The position numbers and the translations under genes were made by a program. DNA of 64,000 nucleotides from Pseudomonas sp. Irchel 3E20 (lineage in GTDB: Bacteria; Pseudomonadota; Gammaproteobacteria; Pseudomonadales; Pseudomonadaceae), in NCBI RefSeq assembly GCF_900187645.1, contig NZ_FYEE01000004.1:1-64000 (forward strand), given 5' to 3'. The stretch's first letter is position 1. Each line of letters opens with the position of its first letter. The notes under the pieces are model-generated. The model was not told where the DNA came from. It did not search any database and saw only the letters and a list, made by a program, of their open reading frames with translations. This document shows positions 17,210-25,586 of the stretch, one piece after another.

Positions 17210-17661
17210 CAGTTCCCCTTGCCGCCTAGGTTCATCAGGGGGCGCATGCCGGTTTCCATGGCCCGGTTGATGGTGCCGGAGATCCGCGCACCGGCACCGC
17301 TGCCAGCGCTGGCGCCCATGCCGGGCAGGCCATTGGGGTTGGTCACCACGTTGAGGCCGGGCATGTGGGTGGGGGCGGTGTTGTTAACGGTCTGCTGGAT
17401 GCGCTGGCCGCTGCTGACCCCGGCGAAATCGCCATCGCTCAGCTCCCCCGTAGCCCTCAAGACCTGTTGCGAGGGGTTGGCGTTGACGGTGGTGGGGTTG
17501 GGGTTGGGCGCCAGCGGCTTGCGGCCGGCAGCAATGGGGTCAACAGGGCGCGTGAGCACAATAGTGCCGTCACCGGCCGCCACCACGGGCAGGCAATACA
17601 TCGCGCTGAGGACACAGCCTGTCAGCAGGAGGCGGTTCAAGCGCTTATTGTTGTTGCCCAT
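17209..17661 (-). CDS. fapA: FapA, amyloid chaperone, first gene of the fap operon
   Basis: 150 aa. Signal sequence at about 1-30 (LLLTGCVLSAMYCLPVVAAG). LTGC superficially resembles a lipobox, but the hydrophobic stretch before that Cys is too short, so ordinary cleavage after VVA is likelier. The rest is Pro/Gly/Asn-rich (PLAPNPNPTTVNANPSQQVL; GMGASAGSGAGARISG). FapA is reported to restrain FapC and influence fibre composition. It is preceded by GGAAGAAGGA and, further up, by a -24/-12 promoter at 17715-17730. Confidence 0.93.
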   Translation of the reverse strand: MGNNNKRLNRLLLTGCVLSAMYCLPVVAAGDGTIVLTRPVDPIAAGRKPLAPNPNPTTVNANPSQQVLRATGELSDGDFAGVSSGQRIQQTVNNTAPTHMPGLNVVTNPNGLPGMGASAGSGAGARISGTINRAMETGMRPLMNLGGKGN

Positions 17662-17714
17662 GTCGGCATTCCTTCTTCCAATGCGCTGGCCTTGTCAGCG
17701 TTGCGAAGGTGTAG

Positions 17715-17730
17715 AGCAGAAGCCGTGCCG
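17715..17730 (-). promoter_or_regulatory. Sigma-54 promoter of the fap operon
   Basis: Minus strand reads CGGCACGGCTTCTGCT, with GG and GC separated by exactly 10 bases, close to the consensus TGGCACG-N4-TTGCW. Predicted start near 17703, about 40 bases before the fapA ATG. A sigma-54 activator gene lies at the far end of the same locus. Confidence 0.8.
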
Positions 17731-17793
17731 CTTTTTGTTTGTGTCTTTAAATCAAAGGGTTAGCTCGGCGCCGGAGAACAGCGCGAGCGAGCC

Positions 17794-17967
17794 TGTATCA
17801 ACGCTGAGACAGGCGTGAGGGCCGAGAACCGCTGGATGTGGTGAAAACGCTCTAGACCGGGCCTTTGGGCAGGGCTGTATCAGCCGCGTGACAGTTGCCC
17901 CATTAAAGGCGCGTGCCGCTGGCGGGGGTGGGGGTTCGGCGCACAAGGGTGTATCAGGAATGGACAG
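17794..17967 (-). promoter_or_regulatory. Three copies of TGTATCA-N6/7-GACAG, candidate enhancer sites for fap
   Basis: Copies at 17794-17812, 17876-17894 and 17950-17967 (last spacer 6, others 7). Starts are 82 and 74 bases apart. They lie about 65-240 bases upstream of the fapA sigma-54 promoter, the usual distance for activator binding sites. The first copy also lies in a larger dyad GCCTGT...ACAGGC (17791-17814), and the second overlaps GGCTG-TAT-CAGCC. Confidence 0.6.
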
Positions 17968-17989
17968 TTTCGGGGATTTTGCAGGCTTT

Positions 17990-18526
17990 TCAGCCCTGGT
18001 TCGGGGTGGCGAGCAGGTGCTCCACGGCGGCGAAGGCTTGCTCACGTCGCGCCGTCCAATCGCCAGTGACGACTTCGAATCGCCGCTGGTGCTGTTGCAG
18101 CCAGGCGTGGCTGGCATCGAAAAAGGCCTGGCGTTGCGCCAGGTCGGGCTGGCAGCGCAGGCCATCGCCCGTCCAAGCCACGCCTTCGGGAGAGAGCAGC
18201 AGGTGCAGGTCGTAATGGCGTGCCAGTAGTGCTTCCTCGATCCACCCCGGGCAGTCGCCGAACAGGGCCAGGCTCCAGAGCTGGTTGCTCAGCAGGTGGG
18301 TGTCGAGAATCAACAATTGCGGGGCCTGGGCGCGGGCCTGGTCTTCCCAGGCCAACTGCCCGCGGGCGATGGCCGGGATGTCGGCCAGGCAGGTGTCGCG
18401 CTGGGTTTGCTCCATGAAGTGGCGCACATACTCGCCCACCAGCACACCGCCAAAACGCTGCTGGATGCCTTCGGCCAACCAGCTCTTGCCGCTGGATTCC
18501 GGGCCGCTCAACACCAGCACTTTCAT
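17990..18526 (-). CDS. NadR-like nicotinamide riboside kinase
   Basis: 178 aa from ATG 18526. P-loop at the N-terminus (VLVLSGPESSGKS, Walker A), then GEYVRHFMEQTQRDTCLADI and a DTH motif (LLILDTHLLSNQLW), as in the C-terminal kinase domain of NadR. It lacks the NadR repressor and adenylyltransferase domains, so it is a stand-alone kinase. It starts inside the stop of pnuC (ATGA overlap), consistent with phosphorylation trapping the vitamin after uptake. Confidence 0.8.
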   Translation of the reverse strand: MKVLVLSGPESSGKSWLAEGIQQRFGGVLVGEYVRHFMEQTQRDTCLADIPAIARGQLAWEDQARAQAPQLLILDTHLLSNQLWSLALFGDCPGWIEEALLARHYDLHLLLSPEGVAWTGDGLRCQPDLAQRQAFFDASHAWLQQHQRRFEVVTGDWTARREQAFAAVEHLLATPNQG

Positions 18527-19086
18527 GGCTGCAACGCCGGGTCGGCGCGCCATTGGCGCCAGCCCTGCACGGCAATCAGGGTGAACAGTGCATAGAGGGC
18601 GGCGGTGAGGTACAGGCCCTTATAGACGAACAGCGCGACGAAGATCACGTCCACCACAATCCACAAGGCCCAGCATTGCAGGCGTTTCTGCGCCATCCAC
18701 ATCTGTGCCACCAGGCTGAACCCGGTGAGGGCCGCGTCCAACCAGGGTTGCGCGGCGTCGGTCCAATGGGCCATGGCGCCGCCCAGCGCGAGGCTGCCGA
18801 CTGCGCCGATGGCCAGGCCCTGCGCCACGGCCTGGGTGTTGAGCCGGGTGACCTGGCGGCCGCTGTGGCGCTCGCCGGCACGGGTCCACTGCCACCAGCC
18901 GTAGAGCTGCAACGCGGCGTAGATCACCTGCAAGAGCATGTCGGAATAGAGTTTGACCTCGAAGAAAATCCAGCTGTAAAGCAGCACCATCACCAGGCCG
19001 ATGGGCCAGCACCAGGGGTTTTGCTTGACTGTCAGCCACACGGCTATCACGCCGAGCGTTGCGGCAAACAGTTCTAACCCGGACAT
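18523..19086 (-). CDS. pnuC: PnuC-family nicotinamide riboside transporter
   Basis: 187 aa from ATG 19086. About seven hydrophobic helices and the family signature WLTVKQNPWCWPIGLVMVLL / FFEVKLYSDMLLQVIYAALQ / YGWWQWTR. PnuC-type channels move nicotinamide riboside (or a related vitamin) by facilitated diffusion. Coupled to a downstream kinase. The frame extends 47 codons upstream, into REP sequence, which argues for the internal ATG. No riboswitch was recognised in the leader. Confidence 0.88.
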   Translation of the reverse strand: MSGLELFAATLGVIAVWLTVKQNPWCWPIGLVMVLLYSWIFFEVKLYSDMLLQVIYAALQLYGWWQWTRAGERHSGRQVTRLNTQAVAQGLAIGAVGSLALGGAMAHWTDAAQPWLDAALTGFSLVAQMWMAQKRLQCWALWIVVDVIFVALFVYKGLYLTAALYALFTLIAVQGWRQWRADPALQP

Positions 19087-19129
19087 GGCATTTCCTTGCA
19101 GAGCACGAAGAGGGCCGGGATTGTACCCC

Positions 19130-19240
19130 GTAGCAAGCGGGCGTGCCCGCGCTGGGGTGCGCAGTGCGCCCCGACGGTGGTGTGCCCGGAAGATTTTTAC
19201 GGCCGCTACGCGCCCTTGCGCGGGCAAGCCCGCTTGCTAC
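19130..19240. repeat. REPIN: two REP units in inverted orientation
   Basis: GTAGCAAGCGGGC at the left and GCCCGCTTGCTAC at the right are exact inverted copies around a variable centre. It lies between pnuC and the chemoreceptor gene and belongs to the same repeat family as 10535-10660 and 30643-30732. Confidence 0.85.
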
Positions 19241-19268
19241 AACAGCAGCAGCGGGCCGGGAGGGAAGG

Positions 19269-20903
19269 TCAGACCTTGAACTGGCGCAGCAGGGCGTTGA
19301 GCTGTTCGCTCAATTCCTTGAGGTGAACGCTGGCTAGGCTCGATTGTTCGGCAGCCAGGGCGGTGCTTTGGGACAGCCCGGCGGCCTGGGTGACGTTCTG
19401 GTTGATGTCTTCGACCACATGGGCTTGTTGCAGGGTGGCGCTGGCGATGGAGGCGTTGAGGCCGTTGAGGTTTTGCAGGGCCTGGCCGATGGCGCTCAGG
19501 CTGGCGCCGGCCAGGCCGGCTTGCTCGATAGTCAACTGCGAGGCACGGCTGCTGTCACCGATCACCCGCACGGCGGCTTCGGAATGGTTTTGCAGGCGTT
19601 CGATCATTGCCTGGATTTCCGCCGTGGACTTCTGCGTGCGCTGGGCCAGCAGCCGCACCTCGTCTGCCACCACGGCAAAGCCGCGGCCTTGCTCGCCGGC
19701 GCGGGCGGCCTCGATGGCAGCGTTCAGCGCCAGCAGGTTGGTCTGCTCGGCGATCGAGCGGATCACCTCCAGCACGCTGCCGATCTGGGTGCTTTCGGCC
19801 GACAGGGTGCGGATCACCTCCACGGCTTGGTCGATGGTGCTGGACAACTGGTCGATCTGTTGCAGGCTGCTGTCGATATTGACCTGGCCCTGCTGGGCCT
19901 GGACCTGTGCATCGCGCATTTCGCTGGCGGCGTGCTCGGCGTTTTTCGCCACGTCCTGCACGCCGTAGGTGACTTCATTGATGGCGGTGGCCACCAGTTC
20001 CATTTGCTGGGACTGCTGCTGGCTACGTTCCTGGGCCTGGCTGGCGTTGTTGCCCAGATCCGTAGACGACTGGCCCAGGGCGCTGGCCGAGAGCTGCAGC
20101 TGGCCCACCACTTGGCGCAGCTTGGCGGTGAAGGTGTTGAAGTGACGGGCCAGTTGGGTGACTTCGTCCTGGCCGTGGGTGTCGAGGCTGCGGGTCAGGT
20201 CGCTTTCGCCGCTGGCGATGTTGGCCATGGCGTGCACAGCTTCTTGCAACGGCTGCACGATGCTGCGGGCAATCAGGATCACCAGCAGCGCCATCACCAG
20301 CGCGATCACGATGCCAATCAGCGAGGCTTTCCAGACCTGCTCATAGAACTGGGCCTGAATATCGTCGATATATACCCCCGAGCCGATGATCCAGCCCCAG
20401 GGCTGGAACAGTTGCACGTAGGAGGTTTTCTGCACCGGTGCCTCGGCCCCCGGTTTCGGCCAACGGTAGTCCACGGTGCCGGCGCCTTTTTCCTGGGCGA
20501 TGGCGACCATGGCGTTGAACAGCGCAAAGCCGTCCGGGTCTTTGATGCCGGACAGTTCCTTGCCTTCGAGCTTGGGGTTGGCCGGGTGCATGACCATGAC
20601 GGGCTTGAGGTCGTTGATCCAGAAGTAGTCGTCCTGGTTGTAGCGCAGCCCGCGCACGGCGTTCAGGGCTTGTTGCTGGGCGGCTTCGCGGCTCAGGGTG
20701 CCGGCGGTTTCCAGGCCGTGGTAGTAGGTGAGCACGCCATTGGCGGTCTCCACCACATGGCGGGTTTTCTCGGCCTTGGCCTGGTACAGGTCGCTGTGGA
20801 TCTGATTGAGCATCAACATGCCCAAGGTCAATAGCATCAACACAGACACCACCAGGATCAGCCACAAGCGGCGGCTGATCGACACACTGCGTAAGCTATT
20901 CAT
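19269..20903 (-). CDS. Methyl-accepting chemotaxis protein with single Cache sensor
   Basis: 544 aa. Membrane helix about 12-32, a periplasmic Cache-type domain about 33-190 ([36 protein letters not shown]), second helix about 190-212, HAMP, then the cytoplasmic signalling domain with the conserved hairpin tip ([20 protein letters not shown], then [18 protein letters not shown]). No C-terminal CheR-tethering pentapeptide. The sCache_2 type often binds small carboxylates, but the ligand cannot be read from sequence. Monocistronic. Confidence 0.92.
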   Translation of the reverse strand: MNSLRSVSISRRLWLILVVSVLMLLTLGMLMLNQIHSDLYQAKAEKTRHVVETANGVLTYYHGLETAGTLSREAAQQQALNAVRGLRYNQDDYFWINDLKPVMVMHPANPKLEGKELSGIKDPDGFALFNAMVAIAQEKGAGTVDYRWPKPGAEAPVQKTSYVQLFQPWGWIIGSGVYIDDIQAQFYEQVWKASLIGIVIALVMALLVILIARSIVQPLQEAVHAMANIASGESDLTRSLDTHGQDEVTQLARHFNTFTAKLRQVVGQLQLSASALGQSSTDLGNNASQAQERSQQQSQQMELVATAINEVTYGVQDVAKNAEHAASEMRDAQVQAQQGQVNIDSSLQQIDQLSSTIDQAVEVIRTLSAESTQIGSVLEVIRSIAEQTNLLALNAAIEAARAGEQGRGFAVVADEVRLLAQRTQKSTAEIQAMIERLQNHSEAAVRVIGDSSRASQLTIEQAGLAGASLSAIGQALQNLNGLNASIASATLQQAHVVEDINQNVTQAAGLSQSTALAAEQSSLASVHLKELSEQLNALLRQFKV

Positions 20904-21182
20904 TACCGGTCACTCCAGATTCTTGTTCTTGTCATTAAGGCCAAGCCATCCAAGCATGCTTTGGCCAATGGCACCAACCCTACCCAAGTCTACTAACGCG
21001 ACAGCGCCAAACCGGTATGTCTGCTAGGATTTCGGCCGCGTTGGGCAAACCTGAACAGCGCTCAGGGAATTTTTCCCGATTCTACGGATCTCAGGCGCGC
21101 GCCAGTACGCGCTATGTTGTCGCAGTGAACGCATAAAAATTATTGACGGGGCATGCCAGGGGCATTGCTTCACGGGGGCTTG

Positions 21183-22013
21183 ATGGATTTTTGGACCGCC
21201 GCATCGGCATTGATTCTTGGAGTTGTAGAAGGGCTGACGGAGTTTTTGCCCATTTCCAGTACGGGACACCAGATCATTGTTGCCGACCTCCTCGATTTCG
21301 GCGGTGAGCGGGCCATGGCCTTCAACATCATCATCCAGCTAGGGGCGATCCTGGCGGTGGTCTGGGAGTTTCGGCGCAAGATCCTCGACGTGGTCGTGGG
21401 CCTGCCCACCCAGCCGAACGCACGGCGCTTTACCGCCAACCTGCTGATCGCCTTTCTACCGGCGGTGGTGCTGGGGGTGGTCTTTGCCGACCTGATCCAT
21501 GAATACCTGTTCAACCCCGTGACCGTGGCTGCCGCCCTGGTGGTGGGCGGTGTGGTGATGCTCTGGGCCGAGCGCCGCGAGCACGAGGTGCACGCCCACA
21601 GCGTCGACGACATCACTTGGAAGGATGCCCTCAAGGTCGGTTTCGCCCAGTGCCTGGCGATGATTCCCGGCACCTCGCGCTCGGGCTCGACCATCATCGG
21701 TGGCTTGCTGTTTGGCCTGTCGCGCAAAACCGCCACCGAGTTCTCGTTTTTTCTCGCCATGCCGACCATGGTCGGGGCAGCGGTGTATTCGGGCTACAAG
21801 TACCGCGACCTGTTCCAACCCGCCGACCTGCCGGTGTTCGCCATTGGCTTCGTCACCGCTTTCATCTTCGCCATGATTGCGGTCAAGGGCCTGCTGCGCT
21901 TTATCGCCAACCACAGCTACGCGGCGTTTGCCTGGTATCGCATCGTGTTCGGCTTGCTGATCCTGGCCACCTGGCAGTTCGCCTGGGTGGACTGGACGGC
22001 GGCCCAGCCATGA
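21183..22013 (+). CDS. uppP: Undecaprenyl-diphosphate phosphatase (UppP/BacA)
   Basis: 276 aa from ATG 21183. Integral membrane enzyme that removes phosphate from undecaprenyl diphosphate to recycle the lipid carrier. Signatures: [18 protein letters not shown] near the N-terminus and [20 protein letters not shown] in the middle, which carry the catalytic Glu, His, Ser and Arg residues. An upstream ATG at 21153 is in frame, but family members start MDFWTA. Its stop overlaps the next start (ATGA). Confidence 0.95.
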   Translation: MDFWTAASALILGVVEGLTEFLPISSTGHQIIVADLLDFGGERAMAFNIIIQLGAILAVVWEFRRKILDVVVGLPTQPNARRFTANLLIAFLPAVVLGVVFADLIHEYLFNPVTVAAALVVGGVVMLWAERREHEVHAHSVDDITWKDALKVGFAQCLAMIPGTSRSGSTIIGGLLFGLSRKTATEFSFFLAMPTMVGAAVYSGYKYRDLFQPADLPVFAIGFVTAFIFAMIAVKGLLRFIANHSYAAFAWYRIVFGLLILATWQFAWVDWTAAQP

Positions 22014-22408
22014 AGGCGCCGAACGGCGCACTGCAATACCCGCGCCTCAAGGTTCTGGTGTTTGCGCTGCTGGTTGCGTTGCCATTGGGTGGCTCGCTGG
22101 CCTTGTGGTTGCGCGGGGTGTCACCGATCCCATTGGTGGCCTACGGGGCGGTCAGCCTGTTGGCGTTCTTGCTCTATTGGCGCGATAAACGTATGGCCCG
22201 CGCCGGGCAGTGGCGCGTGCCGGAAAACGTCCTGCACGCGGTGGAACTGGCGGGCGGCTGGCCCGGCGCCTTGCTGGCCCAGCAGTTACTGCGCCACAAA
22301 ACCCGCAAAGTCGCCTACCAACTGGTGTTCTGGCTGATCGTGCTGGCGCACCAGGTGTTTTGGATCGATCGCCTGTTCCTCGGCGCCACCCTGTTTTCGA
22401 TTTTCTAG
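22010..22408 (+). CDS. DUF1294 membrane protein
   Basis: 132 aa. Three to four hydrophobic segments, with the DUF1294 core [18 protein letters not shown] then [29 protein letters not shown]. Function unknown; in other proteins this domain follows a cold-shock domain, absent here. It overlaps the uppP stop. Its TAG stop shares the palindrome CTAG with the stop of the convergent gene. Confidence 0.8.
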   Translation: MKAPNGALQYPRLKVLVFALLVALPLGGSLALWLRGVSPIPLVAYGAVSLLAFLLYWRDKRMARAGQWRVPENVLHAVELAGGWPGALLAQQLLRHKTRKVAYQLVFWLIVLAHQVFWIDRLFLGATLFSIF

Positions 22409-22755
22409 AGCAACAGGCCGACCTGGGTGCGCTTGGGCAGTTTGCTCACCACCAACTGGTGGGAGCGTCGCAGCAAGCCTTGCAGTTCTTCGGCGCCCAG
22501 CGGGTAGGGGGTTTGCATGATGATCCACTGCGCCCGCGCCAGATACGGCGCGGGGCCGATGCCAGGGCGGTCGATGTGGCCCAGGAACAGATCCTTGTCC
22601 ACCTTGAATGCCAGGGAATCGCCGCGCAGGTTCTGCAGGGCAAACATCTTGCTGCCCGCCACCGAAAACACCCGCACACCGCCCCATTTGTAGTCTTCCC
22701 GGGCGCCGGGCAAGGCCAGGCAGAAGGCTGCCACATCGGCTTCGTTCATCTTCAT
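22405..22755 (-). CDS. MmcQ/YjbR-family protein
   Basis: 116 aa from ATG 22755 (MKMNEADVAAFCLALPGARE). Family hallmarks: FCLALPGAREDYKWGGVRVF, then SLAFKVDKDLF and RAQWIIMQTPYPLGAEELQ. YjbR proteins have a CyaY-like fold proposed to bind DNA; the biological role is unclear. Its start overlaps the stop of the LysR gene (ATGA), so the two are likely co-transcribed. Confidence 0.85.
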   Translation of the reverse strand: MKMNEADVAAFCLALPGAREDYKWGGVRVFSVAGSKMFALQNLRGDSLAFKVDKDLFLGHIDRPGIGPAPYLARAQWIIMQTPYPLGAEELQGLLRRSHQLVVSKLPKRTQVGLLL

Positions 22756-23660
22756 AACAGGCGATCCCCACAGGCGTTGAATGAATGGGCCAGATGATCG
22801 ATCCATGCGCGCACGGCTGGCAACAACCCGCGGCGGTGAGGGTACACCGCCAGCAACCAGCCGCCGGGCAGTGACCAATCGGGCAGCAGTTGCACCAGTT
22901 GGCCACTTTGCAGCTCCTGCTCGCAGTACATCATCGGTAGCAGGGTGAACCCCAGGCCCGCCAGGGTGCAGGCCTTGCGCACCACAAAGTCATCGATGCC
23001 CAGGCGGGCTTCCAGGCTCAGCTCGGTGGCGTGGCCTTGCAGGTCGAGCATGCGCAGGTGCACCAGGCGATCGCTTTCCAGGGCGCCGAGCACCGGGACG
23101 CTTTTCAGGTCGTCGGGGCGTTCGATTTGGCGCTCTTGCAAAAACGCCGGGCTGGCCACCATCACCATTTGCGCCTGGCGCAGGCGACGGGTTACCAGCA
23201 GCGGGTCTTCATCGCCCAACTCGCGCACCCGCAAGGCTACGTCTATGCCTTCGCTGACCAGGTCCACGCGGCGGTTGACCAGCATCACGTCCAGTTGCAC
23301 CTGGGGGTAGCGTTCAAGAAAGCTGCCGATCACCCCCGGCAGGAACTCATGGGCCAGGCCCACCGGGCACGACATGCGCAACCGCCCACGGGGCTCGCTG
23401 GACATGCTCGCCACCGCCTCGTCGGCCATCTCCGCCTCCAGCAGCATCGCCTGGCAATGGCGCAGGTAGCGTTCGCCCACGGCCGTCAGCTTGAGGCTGC
23501 GAGTGGTGCGTTGCAGCAGGCGTGCGCCCAAGCGCTCTTCCAACTCGGCGATACGCCGCGACAGGCGCGACTTGGGAATGCCGAGCAAACGCCCGGCGGC
23601 GGCGAAGCCACCGGCCTCCACCACCTTGGCGAAATAGTACAGATCATTAAGGTCTTGCAT
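22752..23660 (-). CDS. LysR-family regulator, divergent from azoR
   Basis: 302 aa. N-terminal winged HTH (YYFAKVVEAGGFAAAGRLLG; IPKSRLSRRIAELEERLG), then an effector domain (GRLRMSCPVGLAHEFLPGVI). Belongs to the large subgroup that controls neighbouring oxidoreductases. It is divergent from the azoreductase gene, and the 129-base gap holds two dyads. Regulation of azoR, and possibly of itself, is the simplest reading. Confidence 0.88.
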   Translation of the reverse strand: MQDLNDLYYFAKVVEAGGFAAAGRLLGIPKSRLSRRIAELEERLGARLLQRTTRSLKLTAVGERYLRHCQAMLLEAEMADEAVASMSSEPRGRLRMSCPVGLAHEFLPGVIGSFLERYPQVQLDVMLVNRRVDLVSEGIDVALRVRELGDEDPLLVTRRLRQAQMVMVASPAFLQERQIERPDDLKSVPVLGALESDRLVHLRMLDLQGHATELSLEARLGIDDFVVRKACTLAGLGFTLLPMMYCEQELQSGQLVQLLPDWSLPGGWLLAVYPHRRGLLPAVRAWIDHLAHSFNACGDRLL

Positions 23661-23692
23661 GGGGGTGGGCTCATTGTCCTGTCGGTGGGACG

Positions 23693-23735
23693 AATAATCG
23701 CATTATTACCGCCTAATAGGTGATTGGATTCACCT
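23693..23735. promoter_or_regulatory. Two dyads in the LysR/azoR divergent promoter
   Basis: AATAAT-CGC-ATTATT (23693-23707) and AGGTGA-N6-TCACCT (23718-23735). Both lie between the LysR and azoR start codons and are candidates for the LysR recognition and activation sites. Confidence 0.45.
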
Positions 23736-23789
23736 GTAGGATTGTCCCCACTTGATCGCCCTGTCGCGGTCCTCACTTGGAGATCCCAC

Positions 23790-24401
23790 ATGAAACTTCT
23801 GCATATCGATTCGAGCATCCTGGGCGACAACTCGGCCTCCCGTCAGTTGAGCCGCAGCGTGGTACACGCCTGGCAAGCCGCCGAGCCTGGCCTGGCCGTC
23901 ACCTACCGCGACCTGGCGAGCGACGCCATCAGCCACTTCAGTGCTGCCACCCTGGTCGCCGCCGGCACCAGCGCCGAACTGCGTGACGCCGCCCAGCAGC
24001 ACGAAGCCCAGCTCAGCGCCTCGACCCTGGCCGAGTTCCTCGCCGCCGACGCCGTGGTGATCGCCGCACCGATGTACAACTTCACCATTCCCACCCAACT
24101 CAAGGCCTGGATCGACCGCATCGCCGTCGCCGGCCAGACTTTTCGCTACACCGAAGCCGGCCCCGAAGGCCTATGCGGCAACAAGAAGGTGATCGTGGTG
24201 TCCACCTCCGGCGGCCTGCACGTGGGCCAGGCCACGGGTGTCGGCCATGAGGATTACCTCAAAGTCATGCTCGGCTTCATGGGCATCACCGACGTCGAGT
24301 TCGTTCGCGCCCATGGCCTGGGCTACGGTGAGGACGTGCGCGGCAAAGCCATGGGCGATGCCCAGGCGCACATCGATGAACAATTGTTCGCCGCCGCCTG
24401 A
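23790..24401 (+). CDS. azoR: FMN-dependent NADH-azoreductase
   Basis: 203 aa from ATG 23790. Flavodoxin-like fold; N-terminal [17 protein letters not shown] phosphate-binding loop, the central [18 protein letters not shown] motif and STSGGLHVG near residue 140, as in AzoR/AcpD. It reduces azo bonds and quinones using NADH. A terminator follows 25 bases after the stop. Confidence 0.93.
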   Translation: MKLLHIDSSILGDNSASRQLSRSVVHAWQAAEPGLAVTYRDLASDAISHFSAATLVAAGTSAELRDAAQQHEAQLSASTLAEFLAADAVVIAAPMYNFTIPTQLKAWIDRIAVAGQTFRYTEAGPEGLCGNKKVIVVSTSGGLHVGQATGVGHEDYLKVMLGFMGITDVEFVRAHGLGYGEDVRGKAMGDAQAHIDEQLFAAA

Positions 24402-24425
24402 TCGCCACGGCCAACAGCCACTAGA

Positions 24426-24458
24426 CTCCGTAAGCGGCGCCGCTTGCGGAGTTTTTTT
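24426..24458 (+). terminator. Rho-independent terminator of azoR
   Basis: CTCCGTAAGCGGC pairs with GCCGCTTGCGGAG (one G-T pair) followed by seven Ts. Its position inside the upstream extension of the next frame supports placing that gene's start at 24537. Confidence 0.9.
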
Positions 24459-24536
24459 ATGCTTGCGCTAAAGGCTTGGCGCGGGTTGTGCTTAAACCCG
24501 GCGGCGATGCCTTCAACCAAATCGACAGGGCTTTGC

Positions 24537-25574
24537 ATGGCACGTTTGGGTGCGTTGTGGCTGATTTTTCTCTGGGCTGGCCTGGCGCCGGTGCACGCGG
24601 TGGCGGGCGGGCAGCCGCGCTGGAGTGTGGGTTATCACTGGATGAGTTTTCTCGACCCGCTGGACCAGCAACCGATGCGTGCGATTGCCTTCTACCCCTC
24701 CACGGCGTTGCAGCAAATCAGTGACGTGGAGGGCTACCCATTGCTGGCCAGCCAGGACGTGCGCCTCGCCCCGGGGCGTTTCCCGCTGCTCATGCTGTCC
24801 CACGGCAACACGGGCACGCCGCTGGCCCTGCATGACCTGGCCACCGCCCTGGCGCGCCAGGGGTTCGTGGTGGTAGCGGTGTTCCACCCCGGCGACAACG
24901 CCGAAGATCACAGCCGTTCGGGCACCCTGAGCAACCTCTACGGGCGGCCGTTGCAGATTTCCCGTGCCATCAGCGCCACCCTCGACGACCCGTTGCTGGC
25001 GGCCTCGGTGAGTGCACGGCAAGTAGGGGTGATCGGCTATTCGGCGGGTGGCGAGACAGCGCTGATCCTCTCCGGTGCCACACCGGACCTGCAGCGCTTA
25101 CGCCGTTACTGCGCGCTACGGCCCAACGACCTTGACGCCTGCAGCACCCAAGGCGAGTTGATCGCCGACCGCGACGACCTGCAAGTGGTGGCCGATCCAA
25201 GGGTGGGGGCGTTGCTGTTGATGGCGCCGTTGAGCCTGAAATTCGGCCGCCACAGCTTGGCCGAGGTGCATGTGCCGGTGCTGCTGTACAGCGGCGACGG
25301 CGACAACCTAGTGGCTTACGACAAAAACGCCGCTGCCCTGGCGCGCAAATTGCCGTCGGCGCCGGATTTCAAACTGCTGCCCGGGGCCGGGCATTTTGTT
25401 TTCATGGCCCCCTGCACGGCGCAACAGCAGCGCGCCATGCCGGCGCTGTGCATCGACGCCGATGGGGTGGATCGCAACAACATCCACCGCACCTTGATTG
25501 GAGAAGCCGGGCGTTTTTTTGCCCATGCGTTGGGTAAACCGGGCCAGGCCAGCGCCCACCACGAGCTGCCGTAG
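24537..25574 (+). CDS. Exported alpha/beta hydrolase (dienelactone hydrolase / PAF-acetylhydrolase-like)
   Basis: 345 aa from ATG 24537 with AGGG six bases upstream. The signal peptide is clear (LGALWLIFLWAGLAPVHA). The hydrolase fold has an oxyanion-side LLMLSHGNTGT, the nucleophile elbow GYSAGGE, an Asp-bearing strand (VLLYSGDGDNLVAYD) and a late His (GAGHFVFMAP). Substrate unknown. The last codon runs into REP-like sequence (GTAGCAAGCCCGC), so the stop codon is repeat-derived. Confidence 0.8.
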   Translation: MARLGALWLIFLWAGLAPVHAVAGGQPRWSVGYHWMSFLDPLDQQPMRAIAFYPSTALQQISDVEGYPLLASQDVRLAPGRFPLLMLSHGNTGTPLALHDLATALARQGFVVVAVFHPGDNAEDHSRSGTLSNLYGRPLQISRAISATLDDPLLAASVSARQVGVIGYSAGGETALILSGATPDLQRLRRYCALRPNDLDACSTQGELIADRDDLQVVADPRVGALLLMAPLSLKFGRHSLAEVHVPVLLYSGDGDNLVAYDKNAAALARKLPSAPDFKLLPGAGHFVFMAPCTAQQQRAMPALCIDADGVDRNNIHRTLIGEAGRFFAHALGKPGQASAHHELP

Positions 25575-25586
25575 CAAGCCCGCTTA

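Noticed and set aside
19344..20834. 496-codon plus-strand frame opposite the chemoreceptor gene
   Set aside because: Gly/His/Gln-rich product without domains; the minus strand encodes an unmistakable chemoreceptor.
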